Notes: a model not told the origin generated them from the letters alone. DNA of 64,000 nucleotides from Clostridia bacterium UC5.1-1C12 (GCA_001305055.1 BBZX01000010.1:66119-130118); one strand, 5' to 3'. Positions 11,384 through 22,110 are shown, counted from the first letter of the stretch. Translations and numbers: made by a program.

Positions 11384-13241
11384 ATGGAATTGAAACAATT
11401 GGCTGCCGATATTGTTACTCATGTCGGTGGTGAGGAAAATATTAAGGGACTGGAGCATTGTGCAACCCGTCTGCGTTTTACTCTGAAAGATTTTAAGCTG
11501 GCTGATGAAAAGAAGCTCGAGCAATTGGATGGTGTTATGGGTGTTGTGAAAAACAGTGCCCAGCTGCAGGTGATTATCGGCACCAGTGTTCATGATGTCT
11601 GTGAAGCTATTTATGCTCAGACTAATATTTCGGCAGCAGCTAATAATGAGAAAACGAAAAAAGAAGGCAATCTCTTCATGCGCATCTTAGCCGTTATCCC
11701 ACAAGTGTTTACGCCGATTCTGCCGGTAATCATGGCCGGCGGTTTATTGAAGGCGGTCTTTGCGATTCTCTTGCCGCTGAACATACTAAATGCCGCAAGC
11801 CCAACATATCAGATCTTAAATTTTGCTTCTGATGTCGGCTTCTACTTTTGCCGATATTTGTTGCCGTGAGTGTGCAAAGGTTTTTAAAACAAATATGTTT
11901 ATGGCAGCAATGATAGGCGCCACCTTGCTGCACCCAAGCTGGACAACTATGGTGGGAGCCGGTGAAACAATTACTTTGTTGGGCCTGCCGGTTGCTCTGG
12001 TCAGCTATTCGAGTACGATGCTGCCATCGATCATCGGGGTTTGGGTCTTATCCTATGTAGATCGTTTTTTCAATAAATATATTCCTGAATTCTTAAAATA
12101 TGTCTGTGTGCCATTATTAACCTTTATTGTTATGCTGGTGCTGATGTTTGTTGTGATTGGTCCGATCGGCTTCTATTGCGGTAATTATGTTGCAACAGCT
12201 TTGATGGGTATTTACGATGTTGCCGGCTGGCTGGCAATCGTATTGATAGCAGCCTTTAAACCGCTGTTAGTCATGACCGGCATGCATTATGCCCTGACTA
12301 CCGCTTTCCTGACCATGTTTACTGCTACTGGCGTCGATAAATTCTATATGTCCGCAAGTATATTAGCAAACTTAGGACAGGCTGGCGCAACTTTTGGTGT
12401 TTTCCTGAAAAGCAAGAATACGAAAACTAAATCTATCGCGCTGTCAACCTCTTTTACCGCTTTTATGGGCATAACTGAGCCGGCAATGTTTGGTGTTACC
12501 TTGAAATATAAACGGCCCTTTGCTGCTGCGATGATTGGAGCAGCAACCGGCGCCTTATATGCTGCCATCATAGGAATTGAATTTGTTGCCATGACGGGTG
12601 TGGGCATAACCGGTATCCTTGGTGTTCTGCCGCAGTATATGGTTCATATCCTCATCGCATGTGTGATTACACTGATTGTTTCTGCTGTTCTTACTTATAT
12701 TTTAGGTTTTGATGAAGAAAAAGAAAATGAAGCAATTCAACAGCCAACAAAACAAGTCATCTCTCATCGCAAAGAGGATGCCAATACAATCATACAATCA
12801 CCATTAACTGGCAAAGTTATGGATATCGCTTTAGTTCCTGACCCGGCTTTCAACAGTGAAGCAATCGGCAAGGGAGTAGCTATCCTGCCCAGTGAAGGAA
12901 AGGTTTGCGCACCTGTCAGCGGCATTGTGACAACCTTATTTCAATCAAGTCATGCAATTGGAATCACAGCTGAATCCGGCGAAGAAATTTTGATTCATGT
13001 CGGCTTGGATACGGTACAATTAAAGGGTGAAGGCTTTCATCCGCTTATCAGGCAGGGAGATCATGTTCAACAAGGTGAAGTAGTTTTGGAATTTGACATA
13101 AAACTGCTGCAGGATAAGGGCTATAACATTATCACACCGGTAGTTGTGACAAATAAAAATGATTATATGGATATCTTTGCTGTCAACGAAAACGAGATGG
13201 TTAAAACAAACGACGTACTGCTTGCCGTTATTGCGAAATAG
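11384..13241 (+). CDS. bglP: Beta-glucoside PTS EIIBCA permease (frameshifts)
   Basis: Reconstructed ~620-residue single-chain transporter. EIIB comes first, with the phosphocysteine in GLEHCATRLRF; then the membrane EIIC with ~10 segments (IPQVFTPILPVIMAGGLLKA, TGMHYALTTAF, GITEPAMFGV); then a C-terminal glucose-type EIIA with the active histidine in ILIHVGLDTVQLKG. It imports and phosphorylates beta-glucosides for bglA. Two single-base losses lie close together near 11845 and 11875; between them the third frame reads LPIFVAVS, restoring a continuous EIIC. ATG 11384 follows GAGGTG. Second PTS in the window, of a different family from LicBCA. Confidence 0.9.
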
Positions 13242-13302
13242 AAAATTAAAAAGGGATAATGTAGTTTCATTTTCCCTTTTCATTATCAGAAAGGACATAC
13301 TT

Positions 13303-15692
13303 ATGAGAAGATATAGTTCACGTGTTCAAAAACTTATACAGGAAATGAATATTGATGAGAAAATCAATCAACTCTCCTGCACTATTCCGCTTACGATCAT
13401 GAAAAACGGTTCCATAGAAGAAGCTTTGATGGATAAGGAGATTCCTCATGGCATCGGGCGCTTCACCCAATTTGCCGGTGGCTTTTTCCAAGGACCGGAA
13501 GCGGCAGCCAAAGCATATAATGAAATCCAGGCCTATGTAATCGAGCATAGTCCGCATAAGATTCCTGCATTAATGCAGAATGAAGCTTTAACCGGACTTG
13601 TTGCGGCAAAAGCGACGGCCTTTCCGATTCCCCTCTCGATGGCTGCTTCATGGCAGCCGGACAATGTTCGCAAAATGGGTGAAGTAATCGATCAGGAAGC
13701 CAGAGCCATCGGTGTGCGAATGGTATTGTCTCCTGTAGCTGATGTAGCACGGGACGGGCGCTGGGGCAGAATCGGCGAAACCTTTGGTGAAGACCCACTG
13801 CTGGTTTCGCGTTTTGCGAGTGCTGAAGCTGAGGGTATTCAGCAGCAGGATATTTATACTCATACCGCTGCCTGTGCCAAGCATTTTATGGGATACGCAG
13901 CCAGTGAAGGCGGTATTAACCGTGCTCATGTGGCGTTGGGCAGAAAGGAATTGCTGGAAGTGCACGGCGCGCCTTTTGTCGCTATGATCAAAGACGCACA
14001 TCTAGAAGGTGTCATGGCAACTTACAATGAAATAGATGGTCTGCCAATGTCTATCAATAATGATTATATGAATAATATATTACGTGATACCTTTCATTTT
14101 AATGGAGTTGCTATCTGTGATGCACTCTCCATTCCTAATTCACATAGCTATAATGGTATCGGCCGTGATATGCTGGATGTCGTGAATTGGGCTTTAGAAG
14201 CCGGAATAGACGCAGATACGCCCATTACCACTGCCTATCAGCTGATTAAAACAGGTGTGGAGCAAGGACGGATCGCCCCACAGCTTGTTGATGCCGCCGT
14301 GGGTCGTGTCCTCGATCAAAAAGAGCGTCTAGGTTTATTTGATCATCCCTTTGTTGAAATTGATCAAGTCAAAAATGTTTATAATAATCAAGAACATCAA
14401 AAGCTTCAAAAGAAATGGCTGCACAAGGAATGGTACTCATACAGAACCGAGGTGCTCTTCCTCTGTCGGACCCCCAAAAAATTGCCGTTATTGGTCCTTT
14501 TGCGGATAAGGTAAGCACAATGTTTGGCGGCTATGCCTATACGAAATTTATTGAGATGTTTGCGAATGCGGTTATTGGCAAAAAGAGCAAGATGGAAGGT
14601 GTAGGCAGTTTCTTTGAACGATTCATCGATAAGGACTATACAAAAGAAGTTCTCTGTCTTGATGACGAGAAGTCCTACGATGAGAATATCGAGCGCTATA
14701 TCAAAGCCGAGTATCAAATCAAAACACCGCTGGAAGCAATACGCTCTACATTTCCGCATACGAATATAACCTATACCAAGGGGCTTCGGGGCGGTATCGT
14801 TGACTCCGAAATGCTGCATGAAGCTCATACGATGGTTGAAGATGCAGATGCAATAATATTAATGTTAGGTGAAGTGACTGGTTTTGGCGAAGATGCTGCA
14901 AGCGGTGAGGGTACGAATAGCAATTCCCTTTCTCTTGATGGAGAACAAGAAAAGCTGATTATGGATTTACATCAAAGCGGCAAACCGATCATTCTTGTGT
15001 TGTTTAATGGACGCCCTTTGCTGCTCAGCAGAATTGCACCTTTCTGTAATGCTATTCTGGAAGTATGGTATCCTGGTCCTTACGGCGGTGAGGTAATCGC
15101 TGATATACTCAGCGGTCGAATTAATCCGAGCGGTAAGCTGCCCCTGACGTTTCCCCAAACTTCTAGCCAGTGTCCAATCTATTATGGTCACCGTACAGGC
15201 AGCGGCTATTTACAGAGAGATGGCAGCCGAGACAGCAGCATTGAACCTCCCTATTATCCATTTGGTTATGGCTTATCCTATACAACCTTTAAAATCCATG
15301 ATTTACAGATAAACGAAGCTGTCAATATTGGTGACCCTTTTGAAATAAAGATAAAGGTAACAAATACCGGAAACGCAGAAGGCAGCGAGGTCGTACAAAT
15401 ATATTCAAGAACCTGCCAGCCGTCAATTGCCCGTCCGGTAAAAGAATTGCGCGCCTTCTATAAAGTCAAGCTGAAGCCACAGTCCACAAAGACACTTACC
15501 TTTATATTGGATACGAAGCATTTCGCTTATTATGACCGACAGGAACAATTTGTAGTTGAGCCTTCAGATATCTTATTTATGATTGGCAATCACTGTGAGG
15601 ATATCGCACAACAATCAATTGTCAAGTTTGTCGGAGAAGCTTATTATACTCATCAGCAATATTCAGGTAATTTTGAAGTAAAGGAACAATAA
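13303..15692 (+). CDS. GH3 beta-glucosidase (frameshift)
   Basis: Reconstructed ~796-residue glycoside hydrolase family 3 enzyme, a retaining exo-acting beta-glucosidase. No signal peptide is seen, so it is probably cytoplasmic. Domains: (alpha/beta)8 barrel with SPVADVARDGRWGRIGETFG and CAKHFMGYAASEGG, the nucleophile Asp in GVAICDALSI, then the alpha/beta sandwich (AAQGMVLIQNRGALPL; LMLGEVTGFGEDAASGEG) and a C-terminal fibronectin III-like domain (VTNTGNAEGSEVVQIY). The frame breaks near 14420; one added base joins ...LQK to MAAQGMVL. ATG 13303 has AGAAAGGA upstream. As last gene of the bgl operon it may handle non-phosphorylated glucosides or steroid/plant glycosides; substrate is unknown. 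Confidence 0.9.
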
Positions 15693-15718
15693 GAGGAAAT
15701 TGTCATTTCCTCTTTTTT
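15691..15718 (+). terminator. Intrinsic terminator of the bgl operon
   Basis: Perfect 10-bp stem AAGAGGAAAT / ATTTCCTCTT with TGTC loop and a T6 tail. The next ~130 bp to 15851 hold nothing recognisable. Confidence 0.9.
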
Positions 15719-15851
15719 ATGAAAAAATTATAATGTATGTTAGAATTGTCATTTCTATTCCCATTTTGCTTAACTTATTTATAATTGCCAGCTATTTCAG
15801 CCTATACCACACTGGTTCTCAACTTAAATCTTAATTTCTTGATGTACGCTG

Positions 15852-16667
15852 CTAAATATGCACGCGCTGAAGCCAATTTTTAGTTAAAGAAACAAACAGT
15901 TCAGGCTGTTCAATCTGTAAATTATGACCTGCCATATCTATGAGAGCAAACGTTGCTCGCGGATAATTTTCAATAAGCTGCCAGCAATCCTGATATCCAA
16001 CACATGCATCCTGTCTGCCACAGGTCAATAGTACAGGTTTATCAAAATAAATATTTCTTACGGCATCATCAAATTCCTGATTGTAGGCATAATGCTGTTT
16101 CAATTGTTTAATAAAAGCATCATCAGCCTGTTTCAAGCCCGCTACAATTTCTTTCTTATACCGTTCATGAATTGCTTTATTGGCAATAACAGCATATTCA
16201 CAGAAGCTATTTCTTTCATCGGCATTTAACATATCAAGATATGCCTTTTCCTGAAGGAGCGTCTTCTGTTCCGGTACAGTTCTCAGCCTGTCATCAGGAT
16301 AAATAACGGGACACAAAAGCATCAAGCCATCGATTCGCTTCTTATAATGAAACAATATACCTGCAGCCAGATAGCCGCCATACGATTCACCAATCAGCAA
16401 AAAGGGAGCCTTAACTAAATCATTAATAAAGGCACATAACAGTTCTAAAATAGACTCTGAAGATGCCATTTCTTTGTCCGCTGCCGATTTGCCCATACCC
16501 GGCAAGTCAATGTAAATCCGCTGATATTGTGAATATGTTTGAAATACAGGTTCAAGACAAGCCTTCATCATTTCCAAACTGCATCCTAAACCATGAAGAA
16601 TCACCACCGGTTTTCCATCACCTATACATTCATAATGAAGTTTAGTATTCATTCTTTCATAAATCAT
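15852..16667 (-). CDS. Alpha/beta hydrolase
   Basis: 271 residues with the alpha/beta hydrolase fold: oxyanion region VVILHGLGCSLEM (residues ~19-31), RIYIDLPGMGKS, nucleophile elbow LIGESYGGYLA (Ser in GESYGG), a late Asp (GRQDACVG) and catalytic His in DMAGHNLQIEQPE. All three triad residues are visible, so it should be active, but this superfamily covers esterases, peptidases and lactonases and no substrate can be named. ATG 16667 has AAGGAGG upstream and overlaps the end of the ABC transporter remnant, so it was probably its translationally coupled downstream gene. Confidence 0.85.
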   Translation of the reverse strand: MIYERMNTKLHYECIGDGKPVVILHGLGCSLEMMKACLEPVFQTYSQYQRIYIDLPGMGKSAADKEMASSESILELLCAFINDLVKAPFLLIGESYGGYLAAGILFHYKKRIDGLMLLCPVIYPDDRLRTVPEQKTLLQEKAYLDMLNADERNSFCEYAVIANKAIHERYKKEIVAGLKQADDAFIKQLKQHYAYNQEFDDAVRNIYFDKPVLLTCGRQDACVGYQDCWQLIENYPRATFALIDMAGHNLQIEQPELFVSLTKNWLQRVHI

Positions 16668-17268
16668 AAGAACCCTCCTTTTTTATTATCGTTTCTGCGG
16701 GAGCAAGTTTCCCTATCTGAAGTTTTAAAACCATTGCCGGATGCAAAGCTTCTGAATATCGGTGAGAAATGGTGAATATCGTGCAGTCATGACTTGACTT
16801 TCTGATAACCTCAACTACTCGATTCTCACTTTCACTATCCAGTCCCGATGTCATTTTATGTAAAAAAGTTTCGGCGGCTCATGAATCAGGCACATGCTAA
16901 AGCAAACAGCTGCATCTGACCATTGGAAAGTGCATTGCTGACAGATGCGAGCATTGTATCATAATCCTTGGCAGCTTTTCAATAATTTCATCCATCTGTA
17001 CCAGCTTATAGATTTTTCTTAGCTGCTCATTACTTTCAGGATCATTTAAGATAACAATTTACTTGCCTTTTGCTGCCGAGTTAGAAATAATTGTGCGATT
17101 GCTTCAAACTATGACCGCGCTCTTTTTCACTCATGCAATATGGATCTTTATTTAATAAGGCAATTGAACCGGCATCAATTTTATGTTTCATTACATTCAC
17201 CCCCTTCAAGTAAAATCACTTGATCGCAGACATTAAAAATTAATGGCCGATGTGAAAACACAAAAAAT
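16657..17268 (-). pseudogene. Remains of an ABC transporter gene pair
   Basis: Two decayed ABC ATPase pieces on the minus strand. From ~17268 to 17181 one frame reads FVFSHRPLIFNVCDQVILLE and ends in a stop: the H-loop and tail of an upstream ABC gene. An overlapping ATG at 17191 opens a second piece with GSIALLNKDPYCMSEKERG. After several stops and shifts come LSNGQMQLFALA (signature motif, near 16930) and, from 16854, MTSGLDSESENRVVEVIRKS with FTISHR (D-loop and H-loop). Walker A is not seen in either piece. Unlike the other frameshifted genes, large parts are missing, so this is real gene decay rather than a reading error. Confidence 0.75.
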
Positions 17269-17269
17269 A

Positions 17270-17440
17270 TTTACTTTCAAGTGTTCCGGTTTCATAGTGA
17301 CCGGAATTGTGATTACCATGAACAAAGGCAGTCTTGCCATGAGAATGATCGCTGAGAAGTAAGCGGTCCACGGTTTTTCTGGAAACATTGATCTTGATTT
17401 AAGAATATTTCTTGTTGACTTTTCCCTTACAAAAGCTTTG
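17270..17440 (-). mobile_element. Transposase remnant, possibly IS1202/ISNCY-like
   Basis: On the minus strand one frame reads INVSRKTVDRLLL and, a few residues later, GKTAFVHGNHN. A helix-turn-helix followed by a G-K-x-x-FVHGN string is typical of the N-terminus of IS1202-group (ISNCY) transposases, which usually read FVHGNRGRKP. Nothing of the catalytic domain follows; the fragment runs directly into the ABC remnant. The identification rests on one short motif. Confidence 0.45.
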
Positions 17441-17480
17441 TTAACATCCTGCTTTTACTTTTCTTTTATTGTTAATTCAG

Positions 17481-17545
17481 CCTTTCTTATAGGGTACCTG
17501 CGAATTCATGAGGTTCTATGTTATAACAAACTTGAGGCATGATCA
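17481..17545. repeat. Dispersed 65-bp repeat, copy B
   Basis: Second copy of the sequence at 8792-8856 in the same orientation (shared core GAATTCATGAGGTTCT). It lies ~40 bp upstream of the transposase remnant, where an IS end would be. Confidence 0.65.
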
Positions 17546-17586
17546 ATTGTGGATACTTAAGAAATTATCATTATGAATCATAAAAT

Positions 17587-17652
17587 TAAGAATTATTCTT
17601 AATTAAGTATTGACAAATTTAACTTTAAGAATTATACTAAGAATAGTTCTTA
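17587..17652 (+). promoter_or_regulatory. perR promoter with two PerR/Fur-type boxes
   Basis: Promoter TTGACA (17610-17615), 17-bp spacer, TATACT (17633-17638). Two 15-bp inverted repeats flank it: TAAGAATTATTCTTA at 17587-17601 and TAAGAATAGTTCTTA at 17638-17652. Both have the 6-3-6 geometry of Per boxes (consensus TTATAATNATTATAA). The second overlaps the transcription start, so the repressor most likely autoregulates; the downstream rubrerythrin would be in the same regulon. Confidence 0.8.
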
Positions 17653-17668
17653 AGAAAGGAGTGAGGTA

Positions 17669-18043
17669 ATGCAATATAAGAGTTCAAAACAGCGGGATCT
17701 TGTTCTTAGTTACATGAAAAACATCCAGGGTCATGTAAGTGCTGAGCAAATTTATCAGGATCTAAATGAAATCCATCCAATTTCTTTGGCGACTGTGTAT
17801 CGTAACTTAAATATATTGGCGGATATGAATGAAATCCGAAAAATTGCGCACCCTTCTTATGGCTATGTATACGATAAAACGTGCAAGAAGCATTATCACT
17901 TCTTCTGCCGCAAGTGCAATCAATTAATCGATTTGCCTATCGGATATATGGAAGAACTGAATCAGATCGCAGATAACTGCGGCTTTGATGCGGAAGCACA
18001 CGACATTACTTTTACGGGTATATGTCAGAGCTGTAAAAATTAA
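17669..18043 (+). CDS. perR: PerR-like peroxide-sensing Fur family repressor
   Basis: 124 residues. Winged helix at residues ~1-75 (HVSAEQIYQDLNEIHPISLATVYRNLNIL), then a metal-sensing dimer domain. Structural zinc ligands CRKC and CQSC are present, and the HYHFFC stretch supplies histidines of the regulatory metal site. PerR proteins repress peroxide-defence genes until Fe-catalysed oxidation of a histidine releases them. Placement directly before rubrerythrin, together with the two boxes in the promoter, supports PerR over Fur or Zur. ATG 17669 follows AAGGAGTGAGG. Confidence 0.85.
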   Translation: MQYKSSKQRDLVLSYMKNIQGHVSAEQIYQDLNEIHPISLATVYRNLNILADMNEIRKIAHPSYGYVYDKTCKKHYHFFCRKCNQLIDLPIGYMEELNQIADNCGFDAEAHDITFTGICQSCKN

Positions 18044-18066
18044 AAACTGAAAAGGAGAACAAAATC

Positions 18067-18607
18067 ATGGAATTAAAAAGGATCAAAAACTGAACAAAAT
18101 TTAATGGCTGCATTTGCAGGTGAATCACAAGCAAGAAACAAGTATACTTACTATGCTGAAAAAGCAAAAGAACAAGGCTTTAATCAAATTGCTGAATTAT
18201 TCTTAGAAACTGCTCGTAATGAACAGGAACATGCTAAATTATGGTTCAAAGCATTACATGAAGATAAGATTGCTGATACAGATGTAAACCTGAAGGATGC
18301 AGCTGCTGGTGAAAACTATGAGTGGACTGACATGTATGCAACTTCGCAAAAGAAGCAAAAGAAGAAGGCTTCCAGAAATTAGCATTCTTATTTGAAGCTG
18401 TAGGCAAGATCGAAAAACATCATGAAGAAAAGATACCTTGCACTATTATCTAATGTTGAAAACAACAAAGTGTTCAAGAAAGAAGATAAGGTTGTTTGGG
18501 TATGTGGTATCTGCGGTTACCGTCATGAAGGTACTGATGCACCTGGTGTTTGCCCAGTATGCGGAAATCCTAAAGCTGTATTTGCTGAAGAAGCTCACAA
18601 CTACTAG
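18067..18607 (+). CDS. rbr: Rubrerythrin (three frameshifts)
   Basis: Reconstructed ~180-residue rubrerythrin, an NADH-linked peroxidase of anaerobes. The ferritin-like diiron domain shows FAGESQARNKYTYYAEKAKE, ETARNEQEHAKLWF and, after the second shift, FEAVGKIEKHHEERY (Glu and His iron ligands). The C-terminal rubredoxin domain has WVCGICGYRHEG and CPVCGNPKAVF, the two CxxC pairs that bind one iron. The frame breaks near 18078, 18350 and 18430; each is one base and restoring them gives continuous family sequence. ATG 18067 follows AAGGAGA. It is 23 nt after perR, so the two are one operon. Confidence 0.92.
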
Positions 18608-18616
18608 AATTACTTT

Positions 18617-18640
18617 GAGGCTGAAAAAGCCTCTTTTTTT
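18617..18640 (+). terminator. Intrinsic terminator of perR-rbr
   Basis: GAGGCT / AGCCTC stem, A-rich loop, then TTTTTTT. Confidence 0.85.
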
Positions 18641-18766
18641 CGGTTGGCCGTCTGAAAGCTCAGGATCATTGTTTTCTTTTTGTAGTAAATTGTTGTTTTT
18701 CCGATAATTAGTTGAAGAAGTATGGAATGAAGTTTATTATATAAATAATAGTCACAGAGGGGGCAT

Positions 18767-20205
18767 ATGAGGAAATTCATCATTGGGTTATTGATTGTCC
18801 TTATGGCTGCGGGGTGCTCAACTGAAAAAGCAATGGTCAGATGATTTTAATATGGTTTTATCACAGTTCAACAACGATCATGAGGGGTTGAAGAAGCCTA
18901 CGGCAGACTTTCAGCAATACCAAACATTCGATAGAGGCGAGTATGTAAGCTACGATGAATATTTATCGTATTTTTATAATGGTGAAATTCCCAAGACAGC
19001 AATAACTACGGAGGCTGCCCGGAAGATATAGAGTTTTACTTTCAGATGCTGCGTCAGTTCTATGGCGGATATCTGCACTTTGGCGGTGATGAGCGGTTTG
19101 AACAGGCAAAGGCAGAGTGTCTGTCTTATTTGAATGAAACTGGCTTGATTGAAACAAATAAGCTTGTATTGATCATGCTGACAGCGACTAACTTTATAAA
19201 GGATAATCATTTTACGATCGGCAACAAACGCTCCAATGCTGCCAGTAAGTATTTCTCAAATGAAGAGCTGTCTTTTTATAAAAAGGATAATAAGATCTAT
19301 GATGCAAAGGGCAGACAGGTTACAGCGGTTGATCAGGATCATGAGGCTGAGAATTATTTCTATTTGTCTTTGGATGATGAAGGGCAGATATGCTGGCATT
19401 TCGGTTTATTGCTGAAACAATATCCGCAGCCTCTTATGTATTGACGTATGATACTGGCGAGCAGGAGTCAATTTCGGTTGATTATGTTTATCTGAAAAAC
19501 ACAACAGCGTATACAGAGAGTGTTCTGGAAGGTGTTCCGATTGTCCAGATTGGTGAAATGTTTACTGAATATGGTGAGAATAGGAAATTGGCGGATCAGT
19601 TTCTTAACAGCGCTGAACTCTTAAGCAAGAGCGACGCGGCAATTTTAGACTTAAGAAATAATAATGGCGGCAATGGCTTATTGCCATTAAAATGGATTGA
19701 AAGATATACTGGTCAGCGTGTTGGCTTGAATAGCTCAGGCATCATGATTTATGACGGTGACTTAGAGATCAATGATCATCTGTTGGCCGATGATTCACAG
19801 AAAATGAGTGAAATCATTGATTATTTTAATGCTACTCCGATTGGTAAGGGTATTTATCAAAAGAATAATTGTCATAATGAGACCGTTGCCAATGATCGGG
19901 TACTGTTTGTATTAATGAATGGCTATTCGGCATCTGCGGCAGAATATATGATTGATGCCTTGCATAATGTAGAAAATGTAATTTTTGTCGGTACATCGTC
20001 AGCCGGATGTCTGCAGTCTGATAATGGCAATGTGCTGGTACTGCCTAACTCTAATATCAAGGTTGCTTTTGGGAATTCATGGAGTGAATATGACCCTGAG
20101 TATTATCAGGAATTTGAAGGCTTTCAGCCTGATTTATGGATTAACAGCAATCATTTGGAAGAAATTATATTGAAGTTTATTAAGAACAATCAGCAGACGG
20201 ATTAA
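18767..20205 (+). CDS. Lipoprotein peptidase of family S41 (several frameshifts)
   Basis: Reconstructed ~478 residues. ATG 18767 follows GAGGGGG and opens MRKFIIGLLIVLMAAGCST: a lipoprotein signal with lipobox MAAGC, so the protein is anchored on the outer face of the membrane. The C-terminal half resembles tail-specific/S41 peptidases: AAILDLRNNNGGNG, then the nucleophile region LMNGYSASAAEYMIDAL (Ser), and VGTSSAGCLQS. The frame changes near 18825, 19005 and 19400; the pieces join into NNYGGCPEDIEFYF and similar continuous sequence. It stands alone between terminators and guaB. Substrate unknown; possibly turnover of surface proteins. Confidence 0.75.
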
Positions 20206-20313
20206 GTAATGATGAAAATTTTTCATAATCAATTGATTTTTGTAGATTTTTGTGGTAATCTAACTAAAATATTAAGACTCAGGAAGTCTTGCGAGAGAAA
20301 GAGAGGGAATGCT

Positions 20314-21805
20314 ATGGCTAAGATTATTCAGGAACCATCAAGAACCTTTGGTGAATATTTGTTGATTCCAAATTTGACTACAAAGGATTGTATTGTTGCG
20401 AATGTTGATTTGAAACGCCGCTGGTACGCTTTAAGAAAGGTGAGGAACCGGCAATTTCATTGAATATTCCAATGATTTCCGCAATTATGCAGTCAGTATC
20501 TGATGATAAGATGGCAGTTGCACTGGCTAAAAATGGCGGTATGTCATTTATTTATGGTTCTCAAACAATTGAGGAACAGGCTGAAATGGTGCGTAAGGTA
20601 AAAAATATAAAGCTGGTTTTGTAATCAGTGATTCAAATTTAACACCTGACAACACACTGGAAGATGTTCTGAATTTATTGAATCGTACCGGTCACTCTAC
20701 GATGGCGGTTACGGCTGACGGTACGCCGAATGGAAAATTGTTAGGCATTGTTACAGCGAGAGATTATCGCACATCCCGTGATGAATTAACTAAAAAAGTA
20801 GCTGAATTCATGACACCTTACGAAAGACTGATCGTTGGCAAAGAGGGCACGACGCTTAAGGCTGCGAATGATTTAATTTGGGAGCATAAGCTGAACAGTT
20901 TACCGATTATTGATAAAGAAGGCAACCTGCAGTATTTGGTATTCAGAAAAGACTATGCAGAAGATAAAGAAAATTCTAGAGCGTTATTAGATAGTGAAAA
21001 ACGCTATATGGTAGGTGCTGGTATTAATTCACGTGACTATGCACAGCGTGTGCCTGCATTAGTAGAAGCAGGCGTTGATGCGGTATGTATCGATTCTAGT
21101 GAAGGCTTCTCAGAATGGCAGTATGATACGATTAAATGGGTTCGTGATACATATGGTGATGCAGTAAAGATCGGTGCAGGTAATGTTGTTGATCGTGAAG
21201 GTTTCCGTTATCTTGCTGATGCCGGTGCAGATTTCATTAAAGTTGGTATCGGAGGCGGTTCAATCTGTATTACGCGTGAAGCAAAAGGTATTGGACGCGG
21301 ACAGGCAAGTGCTGTTTTAGATGTAGCGGCTGCCCGTGATGAATACTTTGAAGAAACAGGCATTTATGTACCGATCTGTTCAGACGGCGGCATCGTCCAT
21401 GATTATCATATTACTTTGGCATTGGCAATGGGTGCTGATTTTGTAATGTTAGGCCGTTACTTTGCACGTTTCGATGAGTCACCTACGGCAAAGGTTAAAA
21501 CCAGCAAAGGTTATATGAAGGAATACTGGGGCGAAGGCAGCAACCGTGCAAGAAACTGGGCACGATATGACCTCGGCGGTAAAAAGGAATTAACCTTTGA
21601 AGAGGGAGTTGATTCTTATGTACCGTATGCCGGAAGCTTGGAAGATGGTGTTGGCATCACTTTACATAAGATTAAATCAACAATGTGCAACTGCGGATCA
21701 ACAACTATCAAGCATTTCTATGAGAATGCAAGATTAACACTTGTATCTGCGACTTCTATTCAGGAAGGCTCGGCACATGACGTTGTATTAAAAGACAATC
21801 AATAA
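20314..21805 (+). CDS. guaB: IMP dehydrogenase, trichomonad-like subtype (two frameshifts)
   Basis: Reconstructed ~500-residue IMPDH: oxidises IMP to XMP with NAD, the committed step of GMP synthesis. It has the barrel, an inserted CBS pair (residues ~105-225), the catalytic loop [18 protein letters not shown] (Cys codon 21266-21268), the flap [10 protein letters not shown] with the Arg-Tyr pair, and a C-terminal STMCNCG. Most bacterial enzymes read GPGSICTTR...G.G.PQ; the ICITRE-KGIGRGQ loop and the flanking text closely match what I remember of the Tritrichomonas foetus enzyme. Breaks lie near 20430 and 20610, each one missing base; the shifted frames give [19 protein letters not shown] and [12 protein letters not shown]. 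Start ATG 20314 follows GAGAGGGA. Confidence 0.92.
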
Positions 21806-21812
21806 TAAATAG

Positions 21813-21846
21813 ACTGCATTGTGATCTTCATGATGCAGTTTTATTT
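21813..21846 (+). terminator. Intrinsic terminator after guaB
   Basis: ACTGCAT / ATGCAGT stem with a 13-nt loop and TTTTATTTT tail. Confidence 0.75.
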
Positions 21847-21913
21847 TGGTTTATTTTAAATATAAGTTTTTTATATTAAGCTATTGATATAGTAATAAAA
21901 AGGGGAGAATCGA

Positions 21914-22000
21914 ATGAAAAATATTAATTTAATTGTATTATCATTATTATTACTTGGCTGTACAGCTCAGCAGGCACCTGATTCTATAAGTAAAGGGTAA
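21914..22000 (+). pseudogene. Truncated lipoprotein fragment
   Basis: A 28-codon frame starting at ATG 21914 after AGGGGAG reads MKNINLIVLSLLLLGCTAQQ and stops shortly after. This is a lipoprotein signal with lipobox LLGC and no mature domain. It may be the stump of a relative of the intact lipoprotein at 22155, or a very small real lipopeptide. Confidence 0.5.
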
Positions 22001-22110
22001 TACCCATGGATAATTTAAAGTGAATTTATTAATGAAGTTTAATAGGGAAATTGCAACAATGAAAGACAATTTTTATTTATTACGTTACTTATAAGATAAG
22101 GAGAATGAAA

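Noticed and set aside
13463..13798. Long minus-strand ORFs opposite the GH3 gene
   Set aside because: They are antisense shadows of a conserved coding frame, with no ribosome binding site or family match.
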